A program made the translations under genes and the position numbers. A stretch of 6,004 nucleotides of DNA from Bacillota bacterium. Lineage in GTDB: Bacteria > Bacillota > Negativicutes > Sporomusales > UBA7701. Below the pieces are notes generated by a model. The model was given only the letters and a program-made list of their open reading frames with translations, had not been told where the DNA came from and searched no databases. Below, piece by piece: positions 5,768 through 6,004 of this stretch (within the stretch, counting starts at the first letter, position 1; each line of letters starts with the position of its first letter). The DNA is taken from positions 1 through 6,004 of the forward strand of contig JAEZLU010000067.1 in assembly GCA_023415075.1 (NCBI GenBank), written 5' to 3'.

Positions 5768-6004
5768 CTATTTCCCTTTTTCGTCGGAAACATGGATGCC
5801 GGGGGCGCTGGGCTCGGTGTCGTTGGCCCAGCCGAGCTGGTTGAAGAGTTCGAACAGCAGGCTGATGACGATGGCGACAATGGTGCCGAGGGCCATGCCC
5901 TTGAGCTCGACGGTGCCGAATTTGACGGCGGCGCCGCTGATGCCGCTGACCAGGACGACCGAGGTCAGGATGAGGTTCTTGGATTTGGTGTAATCGACTT
6001 TCTT
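5768..6004 (-). CDS. uraA: Uracil/xanthine permease, NCS2 family (C-terminal 78 residues)
   Basis: Only the last 78 codons and the TAG stop (5768-5770) are in the window; the start lies beyond base 6004. The visible part begins KKVDYTKSKNLILTSVVLVS and continues SGISGAAVKFGTVELKGMAL, which closely fits the end of UraA-type nucleobase:cation symporters. There are two hydrophobic segments, one at about NLILTSVVLVSGIS and one at about MALGTIVAIVISLLFELF, followed by a polar cytoplasmic tail ending DEKGK. The family moves uracil, xanthine or uric acid across the inner membrane using the proton or sodium gradient. Uracil specificity is the best guess from the match, but a purine substrate cannot be excluded from this fragment. 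The same orientation and close spacing suggest it feeds the downstream catabolic genes. Confidence 0.87.
   Translation of the reverse strand, partial: KKVDYTKSKNLILTSVVLVSGISGAAVKFGTVELKGMALGTIVAIVISLLFELFNQLGWANDTEPSAPGIHVSDEKGK

Noticed and set aside
5520..5993. Plus-strand open frame across the permease end and the intergenic gap
   Set aside because: It runs through the terminator hairpin and opposite two well-supported genes, and shows no motif.

Overview
This is a GC-rich stretch in which every gene I can support lies on the minus strand, so transcription runs from high to low coordinates. The strong Shine-Dalgarno sites, the sigma-A-type promoter, the intrinsic terminators and the gene content (FdrA/DUF1116/DUF2877, YqeC, a UPF0237 ACT protein, a UraA-type permease) suggest an anaerobic Firmicute. 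The Negativicutes/Sporomusa group or a GC-rich clostridium fits best, but that placement is an inference from style and gene content, not from a marker gene.

Layout in transcription order. (1) 6004-5768: the C-terminal end of a uracil/xanthine (NCS2) permease that enters from outside the window. (2) 5767-5684: an 84-base gap holding an intrinsic terminator directly in front of the next ribosome binding site. (3) 5683-1081: four tightly packed genes, DUF2877 (YlbF/AllH-like), FdrA (AllF-like), DUF1116 (YlbE/AllG-like) and a metal-dependent cyclase-family hydrolase. They are joined by a 1-base overlap, a 4-base ATGA overlap and a 15-base gap. (4) 1094-297: yqeC, overlapping the cyclase gene by 14 bases; its family is linked to selenium-dependent molybdenum hydroxylases. 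(5) 296-177: an intergenic region with a near-consensus promoter and then an 11-bp hairpin. (6) 176-1: the first 58 codons of an ACT-domain protein that runs out of the window.

How the genes may work together. In E. coli the three FdrA-YlbE-YlbF proteins are reported to form the oxamate carbamoyltransferase that ends anaerobic allantoin breakdown and yields carbamoyl phosphate. Here the trio sits behind a nucleobase permease and is followed by a cyclase-family hydrolase, which could open a cyclic amide or imide, and by a molybdenum-hydroxylase accessory gene. The simplest reading is a catabolic operon for a purine, pyrimidine or related N-heterocycle: uptake, ring hydroxylation, ring opening, then carbamoyl transfer to phosphate. 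The substrate is not known from sequence, and no carbamate kinase or hydroxylase gene is in view. A notable structural point is that the segment forming the C-terminal tail of E. coli FdrA appears here at the N-terminus of the DUF1116 protein.
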